This document shows positions 14,625-22,761 of a stretch of 54,384 nt of DNA, piece after piece. The notes beneath the pieces are model-generated. The model did not search any database and was not told the origin of the DNA. It worked only from the letters and a program-made list of their open reading frames with translations. Origin of the DNA: Streptacidiphilus carbonis (GTDB lineage: Bacteria; Actinomycetota; Actinomycetes; Streptomycetales; Streptomycetaceae); assembly GCF_000787775.1 (NCBI RefSeq), contig NZ_BBPM01000021.1, positions 65,332-119,715 of the forward strand, read 5' to 3'. The translations under genes and the position numbers were made by a program. Positions within the stretch are counted from its first letter, which is position 1. Each line of letters begins with the position of its first letter.

Positions 14625-16970
14625 TCAGGAGGCGAAGGCCCCGAATCCGGAAAGCTGTCCGGCCGGCCACCCGGTGTTGCCGGTGAAGGTCAGCCGCAGG
14701 TACCGGGCTGCGGTGCCGGACGGGAGGGTGACGGTGACCGTGTTGCCGGTGGCGGGATCGAAGGTGTGGCCCGCCGAGGCGGTCAGCGTGGTGTACGTGC
14801 CGTTGTCGGTGCTGCCCAGGACGGAGAAGGTCTCGGTGCGGGCGGACCAGGCGGTGGCCGGCGGAAGGGTCAGCACGAGCCGCCCCACTGCGTGGGTGGC
14901 GCCGAGGTCGACGGTCAGGCTCTGCGGGAAGGCGTTGTCGGTGCTCTCCCAGTAGGTGTCGGCATTGCCGTCGACCGTGTTGGAGGCGGTGTAGTTCTGG
15001 GTGTGGCCGGTGTCGGACACCGTCGCGCGCAGCGCCAGGTCGGTGCCGGCCGGCGGGGCAGTGGTAGGCGGCGCAGTGGTCGGCGGGGCGGTGGTCGGGG
15101 TGCCGCCGCCGGTCGGGGCGGGGCCGGTCGGCGGCAGCCCGGTCGGCGTCGGGAAGGCGGTGAGCACAGGTGCGGTGCTCCAACCGCTGTTGCCGCTGCC
15201 CTGGTTGATGGCGAAGGTGCCCGCGCTGTTGTTGGGGTAGCCGTAGTTGTACGCGCCCGCGACCTTGACGTTCGACGCGGTGAGCCCGCTGACCGAGGCG
15301 GAGCCCGTGGTCTCGGCCTGGAATACCGTGGTGCCGGTCCAGTTGACGGTGTTGTTGCTGAAGACGAGACCGGAAACGGCGTAGCCGGAGCCGCCGCCGG
15401 AGACGATCTCGAAGGCCTCGTAGGGGCTGTAGTAGACGGCATTGCCGCTGACGTTCACGGTCGCGTCGGTGAAGGCCGAGTTGAACGAGTCGAAGCGCAT
15501 GGCGCCCATCGCGTGGCCCCAGTTGGGGTTGAGCGCGCCGGTGCGGATCAGGGTGTTGTCGGAGACGGTGGTGGTTCCGGACAGCGGGGTGAACGGGGAC
15601 AGGAACGCCTGGTTGGAGACGGCGATCCCGCTGCCCAGGGCGTTGGTGTCGGCGATGGTGTTGCCGGTGACGGTGTTGCCGGAGCCGCCGTAGACCGCGA
15701 TGCCGTTGGCCAGCGTCGGCTGGACGACGGTGTTGTGGCTGAGGGTGATGCCGGTGTCGGGCGACGGCATGGACCACAGGGCCAGTCCGTCGTCGCCGGT
15801 GTTGCGCAGGAAGTTGCCGGTGACGGTGTCGTTGCTCGCGTTGCCGTTGAAGTTCAGGCCGTCGGCGTCGGTGGACAGCACGACGCAGTTCTTCACGGTG
15901 ATTCCGCTGTTGCCGTACTGCAGCCAGAAGCCGACGTTGGTGTCCTGGATCCACAGCCCGTCCACTGTCGCGCCGCTGCCCAGCGACCCGTTGACGGCGT
16001 TGGCGGAGCTGTCGTCGTGCCGGCCCACGGTGGAGCCGAGGATCGCGAAGCCGCTGAGGTTGACCGGGCCGGACACGGCCGAGCCGTTGTTGATGAACTC
16101 GTTGGTGGCCAGCTGCGAGTACCAGCTGCCCGCGCCCACGAAGGTGGCCTTGGCGACCTGGAGCGCGGAGGTGATCCTGAACGTGCCCTGCGGTATCCAC
16201 ACCGGCACGCCCGCCGACGCTGCGGCGGCGATGGCGGTACGGAAGGCGTTGGTGGAGTCGCCGCTGCCGCTGGCGTCCGCACCTTCGCTGACCACCGAGA
16301 CGGAGCCGGCGGGCTGGGCGGCCGGAGCGGCGACGTCGAAGAAGTCGGCGACGTCGAGGGTGTAGGGCAGGGCCGTGTCGCCCGCGTCCACCTGGAACTT
16401 GACGGTCGATCCGGCGGCCACCGTGGAGGGGAGCCGCAGCCGGGCGTCGTCGTAGAGCTTGTGGGTCCTGCTGCCGGTGATGCCGGTGCTGATGTAGCTG
16501 TAGGCGGAGGTGAGCGGGAGTTCCGTGCCCAGCCTGGTCCCGTTGACGTAGACGGAGAGCCTGCCCGAGGCGCCCTGCGGGACGGCGTAGTGCAGATCCA
16601 GCGCGTTGGCTGCGGACGACAGGGTGAACTGCAGGTACTGGCCCTGCGCGGTGAGCTGCACGGCCTGCCGGCCCGAGGCCTCGGTGGCCAGGTCTCCCTG
16701 GGTGTAGTCGGGACCGATCACCTTGCCGTCGGTGGCGGCCTGCGCGCCCTCGGCCTCGTACTCGGCCATGCCGGGGACGGCGGCCCCGCTCGTGCTCGCG
16801 GCGGCCGCGGCGGTGGCCGTGCCCGGAACGACGGCGGCGCCTGCCGGGTCCCACGGGGAGGTCGTGAGAAGTAACCCGAGGGTGGCGGCGGCCAGGGCGG
16901 TGGCTCCGGCCAGCGCCTGGGCCCGCAGTCCGGGCCGGTACTTGTGGCGGGAGCGGGAGGCGGTGTTCAA
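14625..16970 (-). CDS. Secreted GH87-like alpha-1,3-glucanase (mycodextranase) with CBM35-like and F5/8-type domains
   Basis: The 781-residue product has a signal sequence (LRAQALAGATALAAATLGLLL), an N-terminal CBM6/CBM35-like domain (about 68-215, MAEYEAEGAQ...) and a right-handed parallel beta-helix (about 225-625). The helix carries STDADGLNF (Asp368, Asp370) and NTGDDGLAL (Asp393, Asp394), matching the three-aspartate active site known for GH87. A Pro/Thr linker leads to a C-terminal F5/8-type C (CBM32-like) domain (about 650-781). The start is a TTG at 16970, supported by AGGAAGGA 5 bp upstream and by the signal peptide; further upstream the frame is proline-rich noise. The likely substrate is alpha-1,3-glucan or mixed alpha-glucan; other beta-helix families cannot be excluded. 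Confidence 0.82.
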   Translation of the reverse strand: MNTASRSRHKYRPGLRAQALAGATALAAATLGLLLTTSPWDPAGAAVVPGTATAAAAASTSGAAVPGMAEYEAEGAQAATDGKVIGPDYTQGDLATEASGRQAVQLTAQGQYLQFTLSSAANALDLHYAVPQGASGRLSVYVNGTRLGTELPLTSAYSYISTGITGSRTHKLYDDARLRLPSTVAAGSTVKFQVDAGDTALPYTLDVADFFDVAAPAAQPAGSVSVVSEGADASGSGDSTNAFRTAIAAAASAGVPVWIPQGTFRITSALQVAKATFVGAGSWYSQLATNEFINNGSAVSGPVNLSGFAILGSTVGRHDDSSANAVNGSLGSGATVDGLWIQDTNVGFWLQYGNSGITVKNCVVLSTDADGLNFNGNASNDTVTGNFLRNTGDDGLALWSMPSPDTGITLSHNTVVQPTLANGIAVYGGSGNTVTGNTIADTNALGSGIAVSNQAFLSPFTPLSGTTTVSDNTLIRTGALNPNWGHAMGAMRFDSFNSAFTDATVNVSGNAVYYSPYEAFEIVSGGGSGYAVSGLVFSNNTVNWTGTTVFQAETTGSASVSGLTASNVKVAGAYNYGYPNNSAGTFAINQGSGNSGWSTAPVLTAFPTPTGLPPTGPAPTGGGTPTTAPPTTAPPTTAPPAGTDLALRATVSDTGHTQNYTASNTVDGNADTYWESTDNAFPQSLTVDLGATHAVGRLVLTLPPATAWSARTETFSVLGSTDNGTYTTLTASAGHTFDPATGNTVTVTLPSGTAARYLRLTFTGNTGWPAGQLSGFGAFAS

Positions 16971-17304
16971 CGGGATCCTTCCTGGGGACGGGAGGCGACC
17001 TGGTCGATGCGCAGGACGGAGCGGTACAGGGTCGGGCGGAACAGGGTGAGGCAGGGCAGGGCAGGGCTGGCTGGGCTGCGTGACGACAGGGGCCTGACAC
17101 GGTGACAACTGGCCCTGCGGCTGGGGGTGGTGAGCCGCGCGAGGGCAGGATCGTGTTTGAGAAGTGAACCAATCGATCGCGATCAGTTCGCAATTTGCCC
17201 TGTGCTGTCAAATATTTGCTTCGAGACTTGATTGAACTGCTTCAAACCTGACGGAGTCAAGGTCTGGACCAATCCGGAACCCGGTGGATCATGTGAAACT
17301 TTCT
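16971..17304. promoter_or_regulatory. Regulatory region upstream of the GH87-like gene
   Basis: These 334 bases hold no gene. On the minus strand a -35-like TTGACA lies at 17206-17211. Three palindromes cluster there: GATCGCGATC (17175-17184), CAAATATTTG (17209-17218) and TTGAA-CTGC-TTCAA (about 17231-17244). The AT content is well above the surroundings, as expected of a promoter. A GGCAG-type short repeat lies in the untranslated leader near 17045-17065. The sigma factor gene upstream ends at 17305, so this is the GH87 gene's own promoter. Confidence 0.5.
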
Positions 17305-19326
17305 TCACCCCGGATGGGCGCCGAAGACCTGGTGCAGAATGTCCATGTACGCGCCGTGGCCGCTGGAGCTGGGCCAGGCGGTGGCCGATTCCACCGCGGT
17401 GCCCTCGCCCCACTCGTTGTAGGTCACGACGAGTTGGAACGGCGCGCCCGAAGTGGCGACCGCGGTGGCGTCGCTGCGGAACCGGGCCAGGTCGCGGGGG
17501 ACCGTCGGGGTGGCGGCGTCGTTCTTCCAGAAGCCCGGGGAGAGCACCGCCGAGTAGCCCTGTTGGATGTCCAGGCCGGATTCGTACTGATGCCAGCCCT
17601 GTGGTTGGTCGGCACAACTGCGGTAGCCGCCGAACACCTTGAGCACGACGTAGTACCCCTCGGTCCGGTTGGCCTGCGCCCAGCGGGTGGCCATGGCGCA
17701 GCCGTCGTCGCCCGAGGCGTAGACGAAGACGACCGGTTTCCCGTCGATGTGCAGCCAGGTCGGCTGGTCGGAGTACTTGCGCAGATAGCTGAGATCCGAC
17801 GTGATCGTCGCCACCGAGGGGTTGGAGTAGGCCTCCTCCTCGTAGTAGACGGTCCAGGAGAAGCCGAGCTTGGCCCCCTCGGACATCAGCAGCGGCAGCC
17901 GCTTGTCCTCGCGCTTGCCCGCGCCCCACCAGGAGGAGATGCCGGCTTCGAGCCCGCCGTACTGCATGTCCTTGATCTGACGGTCGACCGTGGCCGGGTC
18001 GTCGACGGAGTAGTAGCCGGCCGAGGGCTTGTACTTGCTGCCTCCGTTGGCGAAGTTCTCGCTGTACCACGGGTAGTAGAAGGCGGCCCGCACAGGCAGC
18101 TTGGCACTGCTGACAGTTGGCGCCTTCGCCGGTGCGACCGGCTTGGGGGCGGAGGCCTTCGCGGACGGCGCGGGCTTGCTCGGCGACGGCGGCTTGGCGA
18201 CCGGTGCGGACTCGGGGGCCGTCGCCGCCGCTCGGACCGAAGGAGCGGCCTGGGGGGCGTTCTTCGCATCGTGCCCGAACGCCCCGCCGGTGCAGGCCAC
18301 TGCTCCGCCCACAAGGACCACCGAGGCGGCGGAGGCGAGGACGGCGGCCTTGCCCAGGGACACGCCACCACCCCAGGCATGGGCCGAACGGCTTCCCGTC
18401 CGTGCAGCTCTGCCCGCGCCACGAGCGACCGTCCGGCCCGCCGCCGCGCTTCCGCCGCCGCCGATCGCCGCGCCGCCCGCCGCTGCGCCGACCACCCCGG
18501 ACCGCGCCAGGGTCAGCAGCACCAGCGGCACCGGTGTCAGCGCCAGCCCGGACAGCAGTCGTTCGGCCGGCACCGTCTGCCGACCCAGCCCGGCGCACTG
18601 CGCGCAGCCGCGCACATGACGGGCGATCCGCTTGCGCCACAGGCCGGCCGGTCGGCCGTCCCAGCCGCGCAGCACGGTGTCGTGCTCCGGACACCGGGGC
18701 ACCGCCTTGAGCGAGCGGACGACCGCCCGTGCCGTCTCCAACTGGGCCTTCATCCGCTGCACCCGGACCGCGGTCTGCGGCATCGGCAGGTCCATCGCGG
18801 CGGCCAGTTCACTGCGGGTCAGCTGGCCCGCGGCCTCCAGCCACCACAGCGACAGCAGTTGCCGGTCGCCCGCGTCCAGCCAGCGGGTGGCCTCGGCCAC
18901 CTCCTGGCGCTGGTCGGACAGGCTCAGCTCGGTGACCGTCAGGTCGACGAAGTCCGCCCCCGGATCGGCCAGCAGCGCCGTCTCCTCCAGGCCCTCGATC
19001 GGTGCGGTGGCCGGCTCGCCGCGACGGATCCGCCAGTGCTTGCGCACCTGCCGCATGGCGATCGCGACCAGCCAGGACCTGAACGCCTCCGGGTCCTGCA
19101 GCTTCCGCACGTCGCGGATCATCTGCAGCATGATCTCCTGCACGACGTCGTCGATGTCGGCGGGGGAGTTCAGCGCCCGGCCCACGATGTTGTAGACCAG
19201 CGGCAGGTAGTCGGCCACCAGCGCGTCCAGCGCCTGCTGGTCGCCGGTCCGAGCGGCCCGCACCACGTCGACCGGTGTCCACGGCCCGTCCGGCCGGTGC
19301 TGTCCACTGCGTGAGAACTGGGTCAT
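17305..19326 (-). CDS. ECF sigma factor fused to zinc anti-sigma motif, membrane segment and GH99-like domain
   Basis: The 673-residue product combines four parts. Residues 25-100 are sigma-70 region 2 (ALDALVADYLPLVYNIVGRA, DIDDVVQEIMLQMIRDV) and 145-205 are region 4 (LTRSELAAAMDLPMPQTAVRVQRMK). Residues 212-244 carry C-x24-H-x3-C-x2-C, the zinc-binding anti-sigma signature. Hydrophobic stretches follow at 256-290 and 324-345. A Pro/Ala/Lys-rich linker (355-410) leads to a 260-residue GH99-like domain starting AAFYYPWY, with NEWGEG (Glu638, Glu641) matching the GH99 catalytic pair. ECF groups with C-terminal carbohydrate-active domains are known in actinobacteria; the target and signal of this one are not. 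I use the ATG at 19326, after AGAGG at 13 bp; a GTG at 19365 is possible. Confidence 0.88.
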   Translation of the reverse strand: MTQFSRSGQHRPDGPWTPVDVVRAARTGDQQALDALVADYLPLVYNIVGRALNSPADIDDVVQEIMLQMIRDVRKLQDPEAFRSWLVAIAMRQVRKHWRIRRGEPATAPIEGLEETALLADPGADFVDLTVTELSLSDQRQEVAEATRWLDAGDRQLLSLWWLEAAGQLTRSELAAAMDLPMPQTAVRVQRMKAQLETARAVVRSLKAVPRCPEHDTVLRGWDGRPAGLWRKRIARHVRGCAQCAGLGRQTVPAERLLSGLALTPVPLVLLTLARSGVVGAAAGGAAIGGGGSAAAGRTVARGAGRAARTGSRSAHAWGGGVSLGKAAVLASAASVVLVGGAVACTGGAFGHDAKNAPQAAPSVRAAATAPESAPVAKPPSPSKPAPSAKASAPKPVAPAKAPTVSSAKLPVRAAFYYPWYSENFANGGSKYKPSAGYYSVDDPATVDRQIKDMQYGGLEAGISSWWGAGKREDKRLPLLMSEGAKLGFSWTVYYEEEAYSNPSVATITSDLSYLRKYSDQPTWLHIDGKPVVFVYASGDDGCAMATRWAQANRTEGYYVVLKVFGGYRSCADQPQGWHQYESGLDIQQGYSAVLSPGFWKNDAATPTVPRDLARFRSDATAVATSGAPFQLVVTYNEWGEGTAVESATAWPSSSGHGAYMDILHQVFGAHPG

Positions 19327-19445
19327 GACTATGGAGGGCCTCTGATCGGCGTCGCGATAACACAAATCTGCTCGCTCGGGCGGAGGTCCGCGTCGCGGCC
19401 GACCGCTCCGTGCGCCCGGGTGGACAACCCGACGACTTCGTCGCG

Positions 19446-19766
19446 TCAGCGTCGGCGGGGAAGACGACCCACGAGTTCGTGGATCTGCTCGAGCTGGACG
19501 GCGAGGTCCGTGGCAGTCGTCGCCGTCTCGGTCATGAGCCGTCCCACCACCGTTGCCGCCGGGTCAAGCGCCATTGCGCCCAGGCCGGCGAAGCTGAGAA
19601 GCAGGCTCTTGGACAGCAGCTCAGCCAGCTCGGCGAGCGCGGCCAGGGTCCGTGCGAGGTCTTTCGGTTGACTGAAGCCGGTGTCGCCGTGGGCGAGACC
19701 GGCCGTCAGCTCCCGCAGGTTGTCCCGCGCCTGCATCGCATGATGGCTGGGAATGCTGGTACCCAT
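19446..19766 (-). CDS. Small helical protein of unknown function
   Basis: The 106-residue product is mostly helical, with heptad-like hydrophobic spacing: NLRELTAGLAHGDTG, LARTLAALAELAELLSKSLLLSFAGLG and LAVQLEQIHELVGRL. There is no signal peptide, cysteine or known motif. The ATG at 19766 has AAGGAC about 13 bp upstream. It lies between the ECF gene and the amidohydrolase, all on the same strand, but with gaps of 119 and 168 bp. Coding character is good (third-position GC), but I do not recognise the family. Confidence 0.65.
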   Translation of the reverse strand: MGTSIPSHHAMQARDNLRELTAGLAHGDTGFSQPKDLARTLAALAELAELLSKSLLLSFAGLGAMALDPAATVVGRLMTETATTATDLAVQLEQIHELVGRLPRRR

Positions 19767-19934
19767 CGCGCTGGAGTCCTTGTCTTCGACGACAGGCGCC
19801 CACTCTGCCGTACCCGGCGCTGCCGCACACCCCCGCGATGTGCGGGTGCCGGCTCCACTCGGTGCGGCAGGCCGCCGGCGGACCGTCCGGGGGGTGCGCT
19901 GTGGCGGTGGGGCAGGGATGGAACTGACGGTGGT

Positions 19935-21599
19935 TCACAGATCCGCGATGGTTTCGGCGGACCGGCTGACCGGGAGTGAGTCGGTCAGCTCGGGGCTGTG
20001 GACGGGGCGGCCGCCGAGCAGGGTGTGGGTGGGCTTGAGGTCGCGCAGGGCGTCGCCGGTGCAGCGGGCCGGGTCCTGGTCCCAGACTGTGAGGTCGGCG
20101 AGGCGGCCGGGGGTGAGCGTGCCGCGCAGATGCTCCTCGCCGGTCAGGCGGGCGGCGTTGACGGTGTGCAGGGCGACGGCCTCGTCGTAGGTGATGGCGT
20201 GCTCGAGGCCCTTGACGCCGATGACGGTCTGCCGGGTGGTCATGCCCCAGACCGAGCGCATGGCCCCGAACCGGCCGACCGGGAAGTCGGATCCGGCACT
20301 GACCTGGGCGCCCAGGTCGACCCAGCCGCGGGCGGGGAAGAGCCGGGCGACCCGCTCCGGGCCCCAGAAGCCCTCCTCGACCTCGGCGGTGTCGTGCAGC
20401 AGCGGCTGCTGGATGGTGACCGGGACACCCAGGGCGACGGCGCGGGCGCGCTGCTCCGGCCCGGCCAGGCCTCCGTGCTCCATCACCAGCGTGCCGGCGG
20501 GCAGACCGGGGTTGCGGTCCAGGACGCGTTCGTAGACGTCCAGCAGGACGCGGACCGCGCGGTCGCCGTAGGCGTGGGTGCCGACCCGCCAACCGCGGCG
20601 GACCACTGCCTCGACCGCCTCGACCAGCGCGTCCGGCTCCCAGGTCAGCATCCCGGAGAAGGTGTGGTCGCAGGCGTACGGCTGCTCGGTGGCCCCGGCC
20701 TCCAGGCCCCCGTCCAGGCCGAACTTCACGCCCCACACCGACAGCCACGGGTCGGAGTCGTCACGCCACTCCTCCATGGCGTCGAGCACGTTCTCCACCT
20801 GGGCCGCGCTGGTCAGTCCGAGCGCGGAGACCAGCGCCCGCACCCGGGTGCCGAGCGCCCCCGCCGCACGGGCGGCCAGGAGCACCGCGTAGTCCTCAGG
20901 GGTGACCGCGCAGTCGCGCACGGTCCCGATGCCCGTGGCGGCGTAGTCGCGGCCGGCCAGACGCAGTCCGTCGATGCGCTCGGTCCGGTCCGGGGCCGGG
21001 ACCAGGCGCTCCACCAACCGCAGGGCGTTGTCGATCAGCCTGCCGTCCAGCCTGCCGTCGGCGCCGCGGCCGATGGTGCCGCCGGGCGGCACGGGGGTGT
21101 CCTCGGTGATGCCCGCCAGACGGAGCGCGAAGGTGTTGACGACGTCGTTGTGGCCGCCGCGCTTGACCAGGACCGGGTGCCGGTCGGTGGCCTGGTCGAG
21201 CTCCGCCGCGGTGGGCATGCGGCGCTCGGCCAGATTGAGTTCCTGCCAGTTGGTGGTGGTGCGGATCCACTCGCCCTCGGGGGTGACCGCGGCCCGCTGC
21301 CGGATCAGGTCCAGGAACTCAGGGATGTTCCGGGCCCGGTGGACCGGGACGTCATGGGCGCCGAGCGCCGCGAAGATCAGGTGGGTGTGGGTGTCGTCGA
21401 ACGCCGGCAGCACGGTGGACCCCGGCAGGTCCAGGACGGTGGTCCGGGCGGTCACCCAGGAGTCCAGGCCGTTCGGGTCGGCGGACAGCGCGGCGATGCG
21501 TTCCCCACGCACCGCCAGGGCCCGCTGCGGGGCCTGGCCGGGCACCAGGGTGTGCACCGCAGCGGCCCGGACCAGCAGGTCGGCTCCATGATCAGTCAT
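19935..21599 (-). CDS. YtcJ-type amidohydrolase (Amidohydro_3 family)
   Basis: The 554-residue metal-dependent hydrolase has an N-terminal beta-sandwich (LLVRAAAVHTLVPGQ) and a TIM barrel with the metal motif FDDTHTHL (His71, His73). WGVKFGLDGG supplies the carboxylated-lysine or equivalent position, GTHAYGD and VMEHGG supply histidines, and the terminal aspartate lies in VSAGSDFPV. It ends with the usual LADLTVWDQDP strand. GGGAGAAG lies just before the ATG at 21599. The family hydrolyses formyl, carbamate or amide substrates and specificity cannot be read from sequence. It is divergent from an Lrp-type regulator with 121 bp between, a common regulator/target arrangement. Confidence 0.9.
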   Translation of the reverse strand: MTDHGADLLVRAAAVHTLVPGQAPQRALAVRGERIAALSADPNGLDSWVTARTTVLDLPGSTVLPAFDDTHTHLIFAALGAHDVPVHRARNIPEFLDLIRQRAAVTPEGEWIRTTTNWQELNLAERRMPTAAELDQATDRHPVLVKRGGHNDVVNTFALRLAGITEDTPVPPGGTIGRGADGRLDGRLIDNALRLVERLVPAPDRTERIDGLRLAGRDYAATGIGTVRDCAVTPEDYAVLLAARAAGALGTRVRALVSALGLTSAAQVENVLDAMEEWRDDSDPWLSVWGVKFGLDGGLEAGATEQPYACDHTFSGMLTWEPDALVEAVEAVVRRGWRVGTHAYGDRAVRVLLDVYERVLDRNPGLPAGTLVMEHGGLAGPEQRARAVALGVPVTIQQPLLHDTAEVEEGFWGPERVARLFPARGWVDLGAQVSAGSDFPVGRFGAMRSVWGMTTRQTVIGVKGLEHAITYDEAVALHTVNAARLTGEEHLRGTLTPGRLADLTVWDQDPARCTGDALRDLKPTHTLLGGRPVHSPELTDSLPVSRSAETIADL

Positions 21600-21720
21600 C
21601 GTCTTCTCCCACGTCAGCTCGGCACTCTCGCTCTACCTCCACTGTTCTACGGACTCGCCGCAGGAAGACATACCCATCGGGGCCATAAACGCAGGAACAA
21701 CGCCATCGATACCGCCTACC

Positions 21721-22707
21721 ATGCAGATCATGAGACAGGAACTCGACGAGACGGACCGTCGGATCACGGCCGTCCTGCTGGCCTCGCCCCGTGCCTCCTG
21801 GCGCGACGTCAGCCGCTGTCTGGGGCTGTCGGAGCGCACCGTCGTACGCCGCGCCGCGCCGCTGTACGCCGACGGGACCCTGCGTGCCACCGCCGTGCGC
21901 AACCCGGCCCGGCTTCCCGGCCTGGTCCCGGTCGCGCTGCGGATCCGCTGCCGTCCCAACAAGATTCGGCAGGTGGCCGGCGCCCTCTCCCGCCGCGCGG
22001 ACACCGTCTGGGTGGACATCCTCGGCGGCGGCGACGAGATCTCCGCCATCTTCTTCCTGGACGGCCCCGACGCCCGCAACACCCTGCTGCTGCGCGACCT
22101 GCCGGCCACCGACGCGGTGCACTCCTGGGTCGCGCACACCCTGCTGCGCGTCTACCTCGCCGCCTTCCGCTGGACCGCGGGCCTGCTCTCACCCGAGGAG
22201 ACGGCCGGTCTCGCCGCGGTTCCGCCGACCGCGCCACCAGCGCCCCTCGACCTCGACACCGCCCTGATCGCGGCCCTCGCCGAGGACGGCCGCGCCACCT
22301 ACACCGACCTCGCCCTCCGTGCCGGCACCACCCCGCTCACGGCCCGTAGGCGGCTGGACGCCCTGGTGCGCGGCCAGGCCGTCCGGTTGGCCACCGAGGT
22401 GGACCTCGCGCTGCTCGGTGTGCACGCCGAGGCCCTGCTGTGGATCACTGTCCGACCCGGGGCGCTGGAGTCCACGGCCGAGGCCCTGACCGCCCACCCG
22501 CAGGTCCGCTTCGCGGCGGCGACGACCGGCCCCGCCAACCTCCTGATCGCCCTGGCCGCCACCGACCTGGACGCCCTCTACACCTTCCTGGTCACCACCA
22601 TCGGCCCGCTGGGCGGGATCACCGCCATCGAGACCACCCCGCTGCTCGCCACCGCCAAACGCACCGGCCTCATCCGCGGTACGAACCACGGTGAGCGCGT
22701 GCTGTAG
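21721..22707 (+). CDS. Lrp/AsnC-family regulator with two HTH and two sensor domains
   Basis: The 328-residue protein is twice the usual Lrp length. The first HTH (LDETDRRITAVLLASPRASWRDVSRCLGLSERTVVRR region, about 5-45) and its ligand-binding half are followed by a second HTH (LDLDTALIAALAEDGRATYTDLA region, about 178-215) and a second RAM-like domain. The ATG at 21721 lacks a ribosome binding site, and an ATG at 21730 is equally possible; leaderless translation is plausible. It is divergent from the amidohydrolase and probably controls it. The ligand would be an amino acid or a derivative related to the amidohydrolase substrate. Confidence 0.88.
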   Translation: MQIMRQELDETDRRITAVLLASPRASWRDVSRCLGLSERTVVRRAAPLYADGTLRATAVRNPARLPGLVPVALRIRCRPNKIRQVAGALSRRADTVWVDILGGGDEISAIFFLDGPDARNTLLLRDLPATDAVHSWVAHTLLRVYLAAFRWTAGLLSPEETAGLAAVPPTAPPAPLDLDTALIAALAEDGRATYTDLALRAGTTPLTARRRLDALVRGQAVRLATEVDLALLGVHAEALLWITVRPGALESTAEALTAHPQVRFAAATTGPANLLIALAATDLDALYTFLVTTIGPLGGITAIETTPLLATAKRTGLIRGTNHGERVL

Positions 22708-22709
22708 CG

Positions 22710-22727
22710 GGCCGGGCGTCTCCGGCC
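22710..22727. terminator. Weak hairpin between convergent genes
   Basis: A 6-bp stem (GGCCGG/CCGGCC) with a 6-nt loop lies in the 54-bp gap between the converging Lrp and LacI genes. A second small hairpin (CGGTC/GACCG) follows. Position supports a terminator, but the stem is short. Confidence 0.35.
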
Positions 22728-22761
22728 GGCGTGGCGTCGGTCCGTCGCGAGCGACCGGTGG

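Noticed and set aside
14766-16874. A 702-codon open frame on the plus strand opposite the GH87-like gene
   Set aside because: It is antisense to a gene with clear domains and signal peptide, its product is Gly/Val/Arg/Asp-biased with no motif, and it reflects GC-rich codon bias.
19998-22349. A 783-codon plus-strand frame over the amidohydrolase and Lrp region
   Set aside because: It crosses two real genes and the divergent promoter and has no recognisable domain.
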